A stretch of 64,000 nucleotides of DNA from JAAYDH01 sp035353055 (GTDB taxonomy: Bacteria; Bacillota_I; Bacilli_A; RFN20; CAG-826), in assembly GCA_035353055.1 (NCBI GenBank), contig DAOPYW010000002.1, positions 12,759 to 76,758 of the forward strand. Reading direction: 5' to 3'. The first letter of the stretch is position 1. Every line of letters begins with the position of its first letter. A model generated the notes under the pieces. It saw only the letters and a list, made by a program, of their open reading frames with translations, searched no databases and had not been told where the DNA came from. Position numbers and translations under genes: made by a program. Shown piece by piece: positions 18,667 through 27,350 of this stretch.

Positions 18667-19875
18667 ATGGAAAACAAAAATATGGTCTATATTCAATCGG
18701 GTGGTCCTACCTCGGTGATAAACTCCTCTTTATACGGAGCTATCCTCGAAGCTAAGAGGCACCCTGACAGCATCGGCCATATTTATGGTTCTCAACACGG
18801 CATTGAAGGATTGATTGATGATGATCTCATTGATCTCGGTTTAGAAGATAGCGAGCAAATTGAATTGCTCTTGCAGACTCCCGGTTCAATTCTTGGAACC
18901 ACCAGGAGAAAATTGCCCAAGGATTTTCATGATTCCATCTATCTCAAAATTATCGAAAATTTAAAAAAACACCATATTAAGTACGTCTTCGTCAATGGCG
19001 GAAATGATTCGATGGATACGTGCAATAAGCTCTCTTTATTAGTTGATGAACTCGGATTAGACATGGTGGTCGTTGGCGTCCCAAAAACCATCGACAACGA
19101 TCTAGCTTGTACCGATCACTCTCTCGGCTTCCCCAGCGCCGCAAAATTCGTCATTAATGCGATTAACGGCTTTGCGATGGATGCCAAGTGCTTCAAAAAA
19201 GGCAAGATTCACATCATTGAAATCATGGGTCGAAACGCTGGTTGGCTCACCGCTGCCCCTGATGTCCTTCCCGAGGATACCAGACCTCATCTTTTCTATA
19301 TTCCCGAGCGCCCATTTGACCTCGAACAATTTTTGATTGATGTCCAAAAAGTTTATGAAAAATTCGGCTATGCTTTAGTGGCTATTTCCGAAGGAATTCA
19401 ATTCCCCAGAGATATGTCTCGTGTCCGCGTCGACGGATTCGGCCACGCTCAGCTAGGAGGAGCGGCTGCTGACTTATGCAATATCGTGGAAGATCGCTTA
19501 AATATTCCCACTCGTTCAGTGGAGCTATCTCTTACCCAACGAGCTTTCCCTGCTTTTATTTCCTTAACTGATCGCAACGAAGCAATTCGCACCGGAGAAA
19601 TCGCCGTTCAAGCAGCCCTGCAAGGCTTCACTGGAAACATGATTGTTTTCAAGCGCATATCTTCTCATCCTTATATCATTAATTACGAGTTAGCCAACTT
19701 AGGCAAAATCGCCAACGCTGAAGCGCGCATCCCTGCCTCAATGATGGTTGACAACACGCGCATGTCAGATGAATTTCGCGAATATCTTTCCCCTCTCATT
19801 GAAGGAGAAATCACTCTTAAGTGTAAAGACGGCATTGCTGAAGTTACCCGCTTAAAAAGAATCGCAGTGAAATAA
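18667..19875 (+). CDS. pfp: 6-phosphofructokinase, PPi-dependent type
   Basis: The 402-aa protein is a PFK-A superfamily enzyme that phosphorylates fructose 6-phosphate. The two donor-specificity positions look PPi-type: 'GGNDS' (111-115) has Asp114 where ATP enzymes have the Gly of GGDGS, and 'PKTIDND' (139-145) has Lys140 where ATP enzymes have Gly. 'MGRNAGWLTA' and 'AISEGIQF' complete the sugar-phosphate site. N113 replaces the usual first Asp of the motif, as seen in some PPi-PFK clades. The length suits the short PPi-PFK group. A PPi-linked enzyme would be reversible and saves ATP. atpI starts 4 nt downstream, so glycolysis and the ATP synthase may share a transcript. Biochemical donor use is inference from these residues. 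Confidence 0.85.
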   Translation: MENKNMVYIQSGGPTSVINSSLYGAILEAKRHPDSIGHIYGSQHGIEGLIDDDLIDLGLEDSEQIELLLQTPGSILGTTRRKLPKDFHDSIYLKIIENLKKHHIKYVFVNGGNDSMDTCNKLSLLVDELGLDMVVVGVPKTIDNDLACTDHSLGFPSAAKFVINAINGFAMDAKCFKKGKIHIIEIMGRNAGWLTAAPDVLPEDTRPHLFYIPERPFDLEQFLIDVQKVYEKFGYALVAISEGIQFPRDMSRVRVDGFGHAQLGGAAADLCNIVEDRLNIPTRSVELSLTQRAFPAFISLTDRNEAIRTGEIAVQAALQGFTGNMIVFKRISSHPYIINYELANLGKIANAEARIPASMMVDNTRMSDEFREYLSPLIEGEITLKCKDGIAEVTRLKRIAVK

Positions 19876-19879
19876 TCGC

Positions 19880-20284
19880 ATGAAAGAGAAATTCAACCAC
19901 TTAAATATATATTTTAAAGTGACTGTTTTTTCAGCCTCTCTTTTAGTCTTGTTTGTTCTAGGCATGTCCTTTTTGCTTTTCATCGGACATCCAGACATCC
20001 CATTAGGGATGGTCGTTGGGGCTGCCATCAGCATTATGAGTTACCTCTCATTGGGCTTGCTAGAGCAAAAATCAAAGCAAAATTCCAAAGGGATAGGCAG
20101 CATTGTTGTCGCTATTGTTCGCTTTGTTATTTTGGCTTTAGCAATGGTTATCTCCGGCTGGTTAATCTTTGAAAAGGGATGCTTAATTTTTAATATTTTT
20201 GCAATATTAGGTGGATATTTTTATCCACTCTTAGTCTTGCTAATACTGACGGTCCTCAAAAAGAAGGAAATTCCAAATGTTTGA
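19880..20284 (+). CDS. atpI: ATP synthase-associated membrane protein, AtpI-like
   Basis: The 134-aa protein has four hydrophobic segments (about residues 13-34, 42-60, 72-95, 100-125) and lies immediately before atpB, where Bacillus and other Firmicutes carry atpI. AtpI helps assemble the c-ring or handles ions in other species. Sequence similarity between AtpI proteins is low, so the call rests on topology and position. ATG 19880 is 4 nt after the pfk stop without a clear Shine-Dalgarno sequence. The gene ends with TGA inside the start of atpB (8-nt overlap). Confidence 0.65.
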   Translation: MKEKFNHLNIYFKVTVFSASLLVLFVLGMSFLLFIGHPDIPLGMVVGAAISIMSYLSLGLLEQKSKQNSKGIGSIVVAIVRFVILALAMVISGWLIFEKGCLIFNIFAILGGYFYPLLVLLILTVLKKKEIPNV

Positions 20285-21038
20285 TGATTTTTTCTCATGG
20301 ACATTTCCGCCCGAAATTATTTCATCACTTATTGTGATGGTAATCGTGGCGCTTCTCTCTGTTATTATCGGCATCAGAGCGCATTTTCATAATCCTTTAA
20401 AAAAGCCAAAAGGTTTGCTTCTTATTGGTGAGATGGGCGTTGAATTCTTTGATAGCTTTACCAAGAACATGATTGGTTCTAGACTTCCCGGAATGGGCGG
20501 ATTTATTATGGCAATTGCCATATATCTTTTTATCTCTTTTATCTTTGGATTGACCGGCCTCCCATCCCCAGTCACCAATATGGCAGTTCCTCTCTCCTTG
20601 GGGTTGATTTCTTTTCTTTCTATCCACATCATTTCAATTCGATTTACTAAATGGCGATATTTTAAAAGATATATAGAGCCATTCCCGGTCTTTTTGCCAG
20701 TTAATCTTCTGTCAATGTGGGCCCCTTTATTGTCGTTGACACTGCGTTTATTTGGAAATGCAGTTGCTGGCTTTACTTTAATGTCCATCATATATTATGC
20801 TTTAGAAAATCTATCAACTACGATATTTGGCGGTCTTATTGCCACAGAATGGAGCGGCATTTTCATCGCTCCGATAGTAACGCCAATACTACATGCCTAC
20901 TTTGATCTATTCTCTGGCTTTATTCAAACGACTATTTTTATCTCCTTGACGACAATTTTTGTCGGTCAAGAGATACCCGATGAAGATGAAATTCAATCTT
21001 CTGATATCAAACTAATAAGGGAAGGAGGTAAGCAATAA
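20277..21038 (+). CDS. atpB: F1Fo ATP synthase subunit a
   Basis: The 253-aa membrane protein has five to six hydrophobic segments and the conserved stator arginine helix 'LSLTLRLFGNAVAGF', whose Arg faces the ion-carrying Glu of subunit c. 'APIVTPILHAYFDLFSGFIQTTIF' matches the last helix pair of subunit a. It forms the two ion half-channels of Fo. It overlaps atpI by 8 nt and is followed by atpE after 1 nt. The acidic C-terminal tail ('DEDEIQSSD') carries the GAAGGAGG ribosome-binding site of atpE in its coding sequence. Confidence 0.95.
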   Translation: MFDDFFSWTFPPEIISSLIVMVIVALLSVIIGIRAHFHNPLKKPKGLLLIGEMGVEFFDSFTKNMIGSRLPGMGGFIMAIAIYLFISFIFGLTGLPSPVTNMAVPLSLGLISFLSIHIISIRFTKWRYFKRYIEPFPVFLPVNLLSMWAPLLSLTLRLFGNAVAGFTLMSIIYYALENLSTTIFGGLIATEWSGIFIAPIVTPILHAYFDLFSGFIQTTIFISLTTIFVGQEIPDEDEIQSSDIKLIREGGKQ

Positions 21039-21039
21039 T

Positions 21040-21258
21040 ATGAATTATCTCGCAGCAGCTATTGCTGTTTGGGGCGTTATGCCAAGCGCTCTTGGCGAAG
21101 GGCTTGTTTGCGCCCATGCGATTGATGGAATTTCTCGCAATCCGGAAGCCGCTAAAACAATTCGCAATAGTATGATTTTAGCCTGTGCCTTAGTTGAAAC
21201 AACCGCGATTTATTCGCTTCTTATTTCAATTTTATGTGTGTTCCAGTTCGCTGGTTAA
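21040..21258 (+). CDS. atpE: F1Fo ATP synthase subunit c with a Na+-type site
   Basis: The 72-aa two-helix hairpin forms the rotor ring. The polar loop is 'RNPEA' (33-37). The carboxylate in helix 2 is E53, followed by T54, T55 and Y58: the E-S/T-T...Y pattern of Na+-binding c subunits such as that of Ilyobacter tartaricus (E65, S66, T67, Y70). Helix 1 has E20 exactly 33 residues before E53, where I. tartaricus has Q32. A Glu pair in these positions is known from the Fusobacterium nucleatum two-carboxylate Na+ ring. The usual GxGxGxG of helix 1 is eroded ('MPSALGEG', with Pro15 inside the helix). Ion specificity is inference from these residues. Confidence 0.95.
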   Translation: MNYLAAAIAVWGVMPSALGEGLVCAHAIDGISRNPEAAKTIRNSMILACALVETTAIYSLLISILCVFQFAG

Positions 21259-21273
21259 AAAGGAGCCTTTATT

Positions 21274-21819
21274 ATGATTTATGGCATCAATATGATGATA
21301 CTCATTGACATAGGCGAAGAGATTGGCAAAATTGGCGCAAATCTTATTCCTCACCTATTTCCTTTTATCGTGCAATTATGTTCCCTTGTAGTGCTCATTA
21401 TTATCGTTATGTTTGTCGCTTATAAGCCTTTAAAAAAGATGCTGAAAAAACGCGCAGACTATATTGAGAATAACATCTCTGACAGTGAGAAAGACAAAGC
21501 GATTGCTAAGCAGAATCTCGAACAATCTCGAGAGACAATTTTGTCTAGCAAAAAAGAAGCTTCAAGCATCATCGATCGAGCCAATCAAGAAGCGACTAAA
21601 CAGCGGGAATCAATCATTCAAGAAACCAAATTAGATGTCATACGGCTTCAAAATGAAGCGGAGATGGACATCCAAAAGTCCAAGGAGAAATCCTTAGAAA
21701 ACATTCGCCGCGAAATGATATCGGTCGCTCTGGCAGCAAGCCAAGAAATTCTCCAGCGCGAGGTCAATGAAAAAGACAATGCCAAACTTGCCGAGGATTT
21801 CATTGAGAAATTGAACTAA
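21274..21819 (+). CDS. atpF: F1Fo ATP synthase subunit b
   Basis: The 181-aa protein has one N-terminal membrane segment (about residues 26-48), the 'YKPLKKMLKKRADYIENNI' neck and a long charged coiled coil, as expected for the peripheral stalk. A second Met pair sits at residues 7-8, but ATG 21274 has AAAGGAG at a good distance and is preferred. It lies between atpE and atpH in the standard order and ends 2 nt before atpH. Confidence 0.93.
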   Translation: MIYGINMMILIDIGEEIGKIGANLIPHLFPFIVQLCSLVVLIIIVMFVAYKPLKKMLKKRADYIENNISDSEKDKAIAKQNLEQSRETILSSKKEASSIIDRANQEATKQRESIIQETKLDVIRLQNEAEMDIQKSKEKSLENIRREMISVALAASQEILQREVNEKDNAKLAEDFIEKLN

Positions 21820-21821
21820 TT

Positions 21822-22379
21822 ATGAGTGAAGTCACCTCTTCTTACGGATTAGCTTTATTCTCTTTGTCTCTAGAACAAAACGTTGTTGAGACACGGCAAA
21901 AAGAGATAAAAGAACTAAGAAACATTTTATTGCAAAATGCTGATTTTATCACTGTACTCAGCTCATCTTTTCTGTCTTTGGAAGAGAGACTCAACATTAT
22001 TGACAAGAATCTCAATAGCCTCGATGAAGATGTCAAAAACTTCTTAAAAATTATATGCCAAAATAATCGCGCGAAACTGCTGATAGAGATATTCGACAGT
22101 TTCAATTCTTACTGCAATGAACATCTCGGCGTTAAAGAAGGAATTCTCTATTCGACAGTTCCTGTTCCCGAAGAAACAAAGCGGAAAATTGAAAGCAAAA
22201 TCGCTCAGTTAGAAAAATGTTCAATCGAACTAGTTAGCAGGATTGACCCAGCCTTAATCGGAGGCATTAAAGTTCTGATTAATAGCCACATCTATGATGG
22301 ATCTGTCAGTGGAAAAATTGAAAAAATGAAAGTTAGCCTTTTAGAAAAGGAGAATCGCTCATATGAAAATAAACGCTAA
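21822..22379 (+). CDS. atpH: F1Fo ATP synthase subunit delta
   Basis: The 185-aa protein matches the OSCP/delta family: an N-terminal helical domain ('YGLALFSLSLEQN') and a C-terminal segment 'RIDPALIGGIKVLINSHIYDGSVSGKIEKM', which is the conserved delta signature. It connects the b stalk to the top of F1. The gene overlaps atpA by 17 nt; the atpA ribosome-binding site (AAAAGGAGA) lies within the atpH coding sequence. Confidence 0.93.
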   Translation: MSEVTSSYGLALFSLSLEQNVVETRQKEIKELRNILLQNADFITVLSSSFLSLEERLNIIDKNLNSLDEDVKNFLKIICQNNRAKLLIEIFDSFNSYCNEHLGVKEGILYSTVPVPEETKRKIESKIAQLEKCSIELVSRIDPALIGGIKVLINSHIYDGSVSGKIEKMKVSLLEKENRSYENKR

Positions 22380-23874
22380 TGAAATCAGCGCTCTTATTAA
22401 AGAACAAATCAAAAATTATCATCACGAAATTGAAAGCAGTGATGTGGGGGTAGTGGTGACAGTAGGAGACGGCATCGCCGTAGTCTATGGTCTCGATCAA
22501 GCTATGCTTGGCGAACTGCTCTTGTTCCCCCACGATATCCGTGGAATGGTGATGAATCTAGAAGCCGATCAAGTGGGAGTTGTTCTTTTAGGTGACGATA
22601 CTTTAATCAAAGAAGGCGACACTGTTAAGCGAACCAAAGAAGTGATGGAGGTCCCGGTTGGGGATGGAATGCTTGGCAGAGTGGTTAACGCTCTCGGTCA
22701 ACCCATCGATGGATTAGGAGAAATCAAGAGCACAAAGCGGCGTCCAATTGAAGTGATTGCTCCTGGAGTTATCATGCGTGAAAGCGTCAACACTCCTTTG
22801 GAGACAGGTATTAAAGCCATTGACTCGATGATACCAATTGGTCGCGGACAACGAGAATTGATTATTGGCGACCGCCAAATCGGAAAAACCGCGATTGCCA
22901 TCGACACGATTATCAATCAAAAAGACAAAGGTGTTTTGTGCATCTATGTCGCGATCGGTCAAAAGAATTCCACGGTGGCTCAGATCGTCGATCGATTAAA
23001 GAAATTTGATGCGATGGATTACACGGTCGTCGTGGCCGCTACAGCTAGCGAACCAGCTCCTCTACTTTACATTGCCCCTTATTCAGGATGCGCGATTGGA
23101 GAGGAATGGATGCACCAAGGCAAAGATGTGTTAATCATTTATGATGATTTAAGCAAACACGCAGTCAGCTATCGTGCCCTTTCACTTTTGCTCAAGCGCT
23201 CGCCCGGAAGAGAAGCCTATCCTGGCGATGTCTTCTATTTGCATAGCCGCCTGTTAGAAAGAGCATGTAAACTCGACAAAAAATATGGAGGAGGTTCTTT
23301 AACCGCTCTTCCGATTGTCGAAACTCAATCAGGCGATATCTCCGCCTATATTCCCACCAATGTTATCTCTATTACCGACGGGCAGATATTTCTGAGCAAT
23401 GATTTATTTAATGCTGGTCAAAGACCAGCCATCGATAGCGGCCTATCGGTTTCTCGTGTGGGAGGAGATGCCCAATACCAAGCGATGAAACAAGTTACTC
23501 GCTCTTTGAAAATTGACCTAGCCAATTTTTCTGAAATGAAAAGCTTTGCTCAATTTGGCAGCGACTTAGATTCCAGCACATTAAAAGTACTCAAGCATGG
23601 AGAAGTGCTGATGCGCGTTTTACGGCAAAATCAATATCAGCCTTATTCCTTAGCTCATCAAGTATTTGATTTATTCATGGCAAAAAATAGCTTTTTAGAT
23701 GAGATTAATCCCGATGAAGTTCAGCCGACTCTCGAGAAGTGTTATCACTATGTTAAAACTAGCCATAAAGCTTTATTGAATTCTATCGACAAAGAAAAGA
23801 AAATTTCCCCCGAATTGGAAGGTAAATTGCGCTCTGCAATCGAGGAATATTTCGCAATCAGCAAACAAGAATAA
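22363..23874 (+). CDS. atpA: F1Fo ATP synthase subunit alpha
   Basis: The 503-aa protein is full length. It has the P-loop 'GDRQIGKTA' (about 169-177), 'IYDDLSKHAVSYR' and 'RPAIDSGLSVSRVGG', all typical of the non-catalytic alpha subunit. Three copies alternate with beta in F1. ATG 22363 is inside the end of atpH with a good Shine-Dalgarno sequence; atpG follows after 9 nt. Confidence 0.97.
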   Translation: MKINANEISALIKEQIKNYHHEIESSDVGVVVTVGDGIAVVYGLDQAMLGELLLFPHDIRGMVMNLEADQVGVVLLGDDTLIKEGDTVKRTKEVMEVPVGDGMLGRVVNALGQPIDGLGEIKSTKRRPIEVIAPGVIMRESVNTPLETGIKAIDSMIPIGRGQRELIIGDRQIGKTAIAIDTIINQKDKGVLCIYVAIGQKNSTVAQIVDRLKKFDAMDYTVVVAATASEPAPLLYIAPYSGCAIGEEWMHQGKDVLIIYDDLSKHAVSYRALSLLLKRSPGREAYPGDVFYLHSRLLERACKLDKKYGGGSLTALPIVETQSGDISAYIPTNVISITDGQIFLSNDLFNAGQRPAIDSGLSVSRVGGDAQYQAMKQVTRSLKIDLANFSEMKSFAQFGSDLDSSTLKVLKHGEVLMRVLRQNQYQPYSLAHQVFDLFMAKNSFLDEINPDEVQPTLEKCYHYVKTSHKALLNSIDKEKKISPELEGKLRSAIEEYFAISKQE

Positions 23875-23883
23875 AGGAAGAGT

Positions 23884-24729
23884 ATGTCTCAGCAAATCAC
23901 TCGTATTAAACAGCGTATCAAAACAGTGAATGGCGCTTATAAAGTCACTAGCGCAATGAAACTGGTTTCGACGGTAAAACTTAAAAAGTGGAAGAATAAA
24001 ATGTTCACCAACCGCATTTATTCTAACCAAATTGCAAAAATTACCGATGATGTTTTGCGCTATGCCAAAAAGGTTCACAATCCCCTCATTAATGAGAATA
24101 GTGAAGCAAAGAAAAATCTATATATTATCGTTTCTTCAACTTTAGGATTATGCGGAGCATATAATAATAACATTTTTAAAATAGCCGATGTTTCATTAAA
24201 AGAAAATGATGATGCAGTCATACTCGGCAAAAAAGGACTCAGCCATTTTGAAAATGGCAAATTCACCTTGCTTGAAGATTTTTCAAATTATCACTCTATC
24301 GATAATCAAGCTATTATTCGTCAGCTCACCAGCTTTGTCATTGAGCAATTTGCTGCGGGTCGATATAAACAAATTCACTTGATCTATTCTTCATTTAAAA
24401 ATTCTTTTGTCTTTCTTGCTAAAGACGTCATTATTCTCCCAGCCAAGAAGCCTTGCGAGAATAATGAGTTAACATTCGCTCCCATTTTGGAGCCTACGCC
24501 CCAAAAATTGGTTGACAGCCTTCTTGCGCTTTACTTAAAAACATTTATTTATAGCAAATTACTCGAATCAGAAGTATGCGAACACGCCGCGCGCAGAAAC
24601 GCGATGGATAGCGCTACTGATAACGCTCAAGAACTGCTGGAGAATTTGCATATTGAATTTAATAAAGCTCGCCAGTCATCAATCACTCAAGAAATAACCG
24701 AAATTGTTGCATCCGCACAAGCCCTATAG
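23884..24729 (+). CDS. atpG: F1Fo ATP synthase subunit gamma
   Basis: The 281-aa protein forms the central rotor shaft. The conserved N-terminal helix 'ITRIKQRIKTVNGAYKVTSAMKLVSTVKL' (residues 5-33, shown in part) and C-terminal 'ARRNAMDSATDNAQELLENLHIEFNKARQ' helix are clear, and 'LGLCGAYNNN' marks the Rossmann-like domain. It lies between atpA and atpD with a GGAAGAGT ribosome-binding site. Confidence 0.95.
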   Translation: MSQQITRIKQRIKTVNGAYKVTSAMKLVSTVKLKKWKNKMFTNRIYSNQIAKITDDVLRYAKKVHNPLINENSEAKKNLYIIVSSTLGLCGAYNNNIFKIADVSLKENDDAVILGKKGLSHFENGKFTLLEDFSNYHSIDNQAIIRQLTSFVIEQFAAGRYKQIHLIYSSFKNSFVFLAKDVIILPAKKPCENNELTFAPILEPTPQKLVDSLLALYLKTFIYSKLLESEVCEHAARRNAMDSATDNAQELLENLHIEFNKARQSSITQEITEIVASAQAL

Positions 24730-24738
24730 GAGGAAATT

Positions 24739-26142
24739 ATGGAAAAGAAACTTATCAGAGGTAAAATCAATCAAGTCATTGGACCAATCGTCGATGTCAA
24801 ATTTCAAAATGAACATCTGCCGGAACTTTTGACTGCTTTAGAAATTCCTCTCCCAAATGGACAAAAATTAGTTTTAGAAGTCGCTCAGCATGTCGGTGGC
24901 GATATCGTTCGCGCTGTCTCGATGGGACCAACCGAAGGTCTGATTCGCGGGCAAGAAGTCATCTCCACGGAAAAGCCAATCAATGTACCTGTCGGGCCCA
25001 AAACACTAGGCAGAATGTTTAACGTTTTAGGCGAACCTATTGATGGGTTGCCAGAACTTCAAGATTCTAAAAAAATGTCAATTCATCGAAACCCGCCAAA
25101 GTTTAAAGACCAATCAGTGAAGACTGAAATTTTTGAAACCGGCATTAAAGTTATCGATTTGCTTTGCCCATACGTTCGCGGAGGAAAAATCGGCCTATTT
25201 GGTGGTGCTGGTGTTGGAAAAACTGTCCTTATTCAAGAATTGATGCATAATATAGCCCAAGAAAAGGGTGGCATTTCCGTATTTGCCGGCGTCGGAGAAA
25301 GAAGCCGCGAAGGGAATGATCTATATCGCGAAATGAAAGATTCTGGCGTCTTGGAAAAGACCGCCTTGTGCTTTGGGCAGATGAACGAGCCACCGGGCGC
25401 CCGTATGCGAGTGGGATTATCAGCTTTGACCATGGCGGAATATTTCCGCGATTATGAGCACACTGATGTCTTGCTTTTCATCGATAACATCTTCCGCTTT
25501 ACACAAGCAGGAAGCGAAGTGTCGGCTCTTCTCGGAAGAATGCCAAGCGCAGTTGGCTACCAGCCAACATTGGCGACAGAAATGGGGCAACTACAGGAGA
25601 GAATTACTTCGACAAAAGATGGATCAATTACCTCTGTGCAAGCGATTTATGTCCCCGCTGATGATTTGACTGACCCCGCTCCAGCCACCGCTTTCTCTCA
25701 CCTCGATGCAAAAACGGTATTGGATCGAAATACGGCGGCTCTTGGTATATATCCTGCTGTCGATCCTTTAAATAGCACTTCCACTGCTCTCGAACCCGAC
25801 ATCGTTGGACCAGAGCATTACCAAGTCGCGCGCAAAGTAATTGAAATTTTGGAGCGGTATCGTGAGCTCAGCGACATCATCGCCATCCTCGGAATTGATG
25901 AACTGTCTGATGAGGATAAGAAAAGCGTTGAAAGAGCGCGAAAAATTCGCAATTTTCTTTCTCAACCTTTCCATGTCGCGACCCATTTCAATGGCATCGA
26001 AGGCATTTATGTCTCACGGCAAGATACCGTCGAGAGCTTTAAACAAATATTAGATGGCAGAGCGGATGATTTGCCTGAAATTGCTTTCCTTTACGTCGGG
26101 ACAATTGATGAAGCGCGTAAAAAGGCGGAAGCCCTAAGATAA
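24739..26142 (+). CDS. atpD: F1Fo ATP synthase subunit beta
   Basis: The 467-aa catalytic subunit is full length. It shows Walker A 'GGAGVGKT' (155-162), the catalytic Glu in 'GVGERSREGND', Walker B 'LLFIDNIFRF', the 'ALLGRMPSAVGYQPTL' loop and the DELSDED motif (written 'DELSDEDK') near the C-terminus that contacts gamma. AGGAGG precedes the ATG by about 8 nt and atpC starts 1 nt after the stop. Confidence 0.98.
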   Translation: MEKKLIRGKINQVIGPIVDVKFQNEHLPELLTALEIPLPNGQKLVLEVAQHVGGDIVRAVSMGPTEGLIRGQEVISTEKPINVPVGPKTLGRMFNVLGEPIDGLPELQDSKKMSIHRNPPKFKDQSVKTEIFETGIKVIDLLCPYVRGGKIGLFGGAGVGKTVLIQELMHNIAQEKGGISVFAGVGERSREGNDLYREMKDSGVLEKTALCFGQMNEPPGARMRVGLSALTMAEYFRDYEHTDVLLFIDNIFRFTQAGSEVSALLGRMPSAVGYQPTLATEMGQLQERITSTKDGSITSVQAIYVPADDLTDPAPATAFSHLDAKTVLDRNTAALGIYPAVDPLNSTSTALEPDIVGPEHYQVARKVIEILERYRELSDIIAILGIDELSDEDKKSVERARKIRNFLSQPFHVATHFNGIEGIYVSRQDTVESFKQILDGRADDLPEIAFLYVGTIDEARKKAEALR

Positions 26143-26143
26143 T

Positions 26144-26551
26144 ATGGCAAGTTTTTTTCTGGATATTTATACTCCTTTTGGGCACTATTTAAAAACCAAT
26201 GCCTCATTTTTGGAAGTTCAATCAGAAGATTACTTGCTTGGAATTTTGCCTGAGCACGCGCCATTAGTATCATCGCTAGTGATTTCGAAGATGGTGATTG
26301 AGATAAATGCTACTCGCTATATCTATGCGATTGGCGGAGGTATTATCAGCATCGACAAAGATGGTGTAACCCTTTTGCTCGATTCAATTGAACGAAGCGA
26401 TGAGATTAATTTGCAACGAGCACTTGACGCAAAAATGAGAGCGGAACAAAGGTTAAGTGATAGCTCGGATAAAACCATTGATAAAAAGCGAGCTGAATTA
26501 GCTTTAGCCCGCGCTATTAATCGCATCCATCTTATTCAGACAGATAAATAG
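26144..26551 (+). CDS. atpC: F1Fo ATP synthase subunit epsilon
   Basis: The 135-aa protein has the N-terminal beta-sandwich ('LEVQSEDYLLGILPEHAPLVSSL', in the usual 'G..G.LP.HAPL' region) and a C-terminal helical hairpin ('RALDAKMRAEQRLSDSSDKTIDKKRAELALARAINR', shown in part) that can inhibit ATP hydrolysis in other species. It is the last gene of the operon. Its final 20 nt overlap tail-to-tail with the lipoprotein gene on the minus strand, and the operon terminator lies inside that gene. Confidence 0.92.
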   Translation: MASFFLDIYTPFGHYLKTNASFLEVQSEDYLLGILPEHAPLVSSLVISKMVIEINATRYIYAIGGGIISIDKDGVTLLLDSIERSDEINLQRALDAKMRAEQRLSDSSDKTIDKKRAELALARAINRIHLIQTDK

Positions 26552-27344
26552 TAAACCATTCGCTTAATTCCACTCCATTATCGCTCAAATATGGAGTGGT
26601 TTTTATTCCGCCTTTTTTGTTTTGCCAAATTGCTATGTTGCTCTCGCTTTCAGCAATTTGGAATGAGGCGCAAATATTAGAAAATACGCCATTTTGAAGG
26701 ATTTTTTTGTCAATTAGTGTGACTTTTTTATTTTTTTGATCGATTGCTAATGGGAATAATATCTCGTTGAATAATTCCAGTGATGGAGCATCAAAATTAT
26801 CATAGATAAAAAAGAAATTATCTTCCTGATTATCCAGAATATAATCAAAGCTATTTTGCTCGGTAAAGGCTTGAATTGGCGAGTAGAGAAGATGCTGATT
26901 CGCTACCGGTCGAAATTGACCGTAGTTAAGCAGCACATTTGTTTGAAAGTTATAGGTTAATGAGCTCTCACTAATTAAATATAGTGAAGGACTCACAAAT
27001 TGATTTGGAAAGAGATTGGGATAGGAAGCGACAAGCAGCGAATAACTTTGTGGAGCATACTCGTAAGAATAGATAAGACAGTGATAATTGGATGCATAAG
27101 AAGCTAGGGTTTGTTTGGCTGTTTCACAATATGAGCAAGACTCCGAAAATAAGAACAGCGGAAAGCTAGTTCCAGAATCAATCAAAGAAGATAATTCAGA
27201 ATTAGATATTTCCACAAAAGTTGACGCGTTGATAGCCAATTGCATGTCGACATTTTGACAAGTAAAAATAGCGTAAGGATTACGCGCCTTGTCACAGCTA
27301 GTAAGCGAGAGAACTAATACCGCTAAAAAAGGCCACTTTTTCAT
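26532..27344 (-). CDS. Thioredoxin-like lipoprotein with CxxC
   Basis: From ATG 27344 the product is 270 aa, with a lipoprotein signal 'MKKWPFLAVLVLSLTSC' (lipobox ending at C17). A CxxC (C70-S-Y-C73) follows the strand 'FPLFLFSESCSYC', the usual place of the active site in a thioredoxin fold. The expected site is the outer membrane face, where it could carry out thiol-disulfide exchange or reduction. The rest has no recognisable domain and lacks the cis-Pro context I would need for a firmer call. An in-frame ATG 18 nt upstream exists (27362), but the TATAGT promoter element lies between the two, so 27344 is chosen. The 3' end converges on and overlaps atpC by 20 nt. Confidence 0.75.
   Translation of the reverse strand: MKKWPFLAVLVLSLTSCDKARNPYAIFTCQNVDMQLAINASTFVEISNSELSSLIDSGTSFPLFLFSESCSYCETAKQTLASYASNYHCLIYSYEYAPQSYSLLVASYPNLFPNQFVSPSLYLISESSLTYNFQTNVLLNYGQFRPVANQHLLYSPIQAFTEQNSFDYILDNQEDNFFFIYDNFDAPSLELFNEILFPLAIDQKNKKVTLIDKKILQNGVFSNICASFQIAESESNIAIWQNKKGGIKTTPYLSDNGVELSEWFTIYLSE
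26570..26604 (+). terminator. ATP synthase operon terminator inside a convergent gene
   Basis: CCACTCCAT (26570-26578) pairs with ATGGAGTGG (26591-26599) across a 12-nt loop, followed by five T. On the other strand these bases encode the C-terminal part of the lipoprotein. Confidence 0.7.
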
Positions 27345-27350
27345 AAAAAA

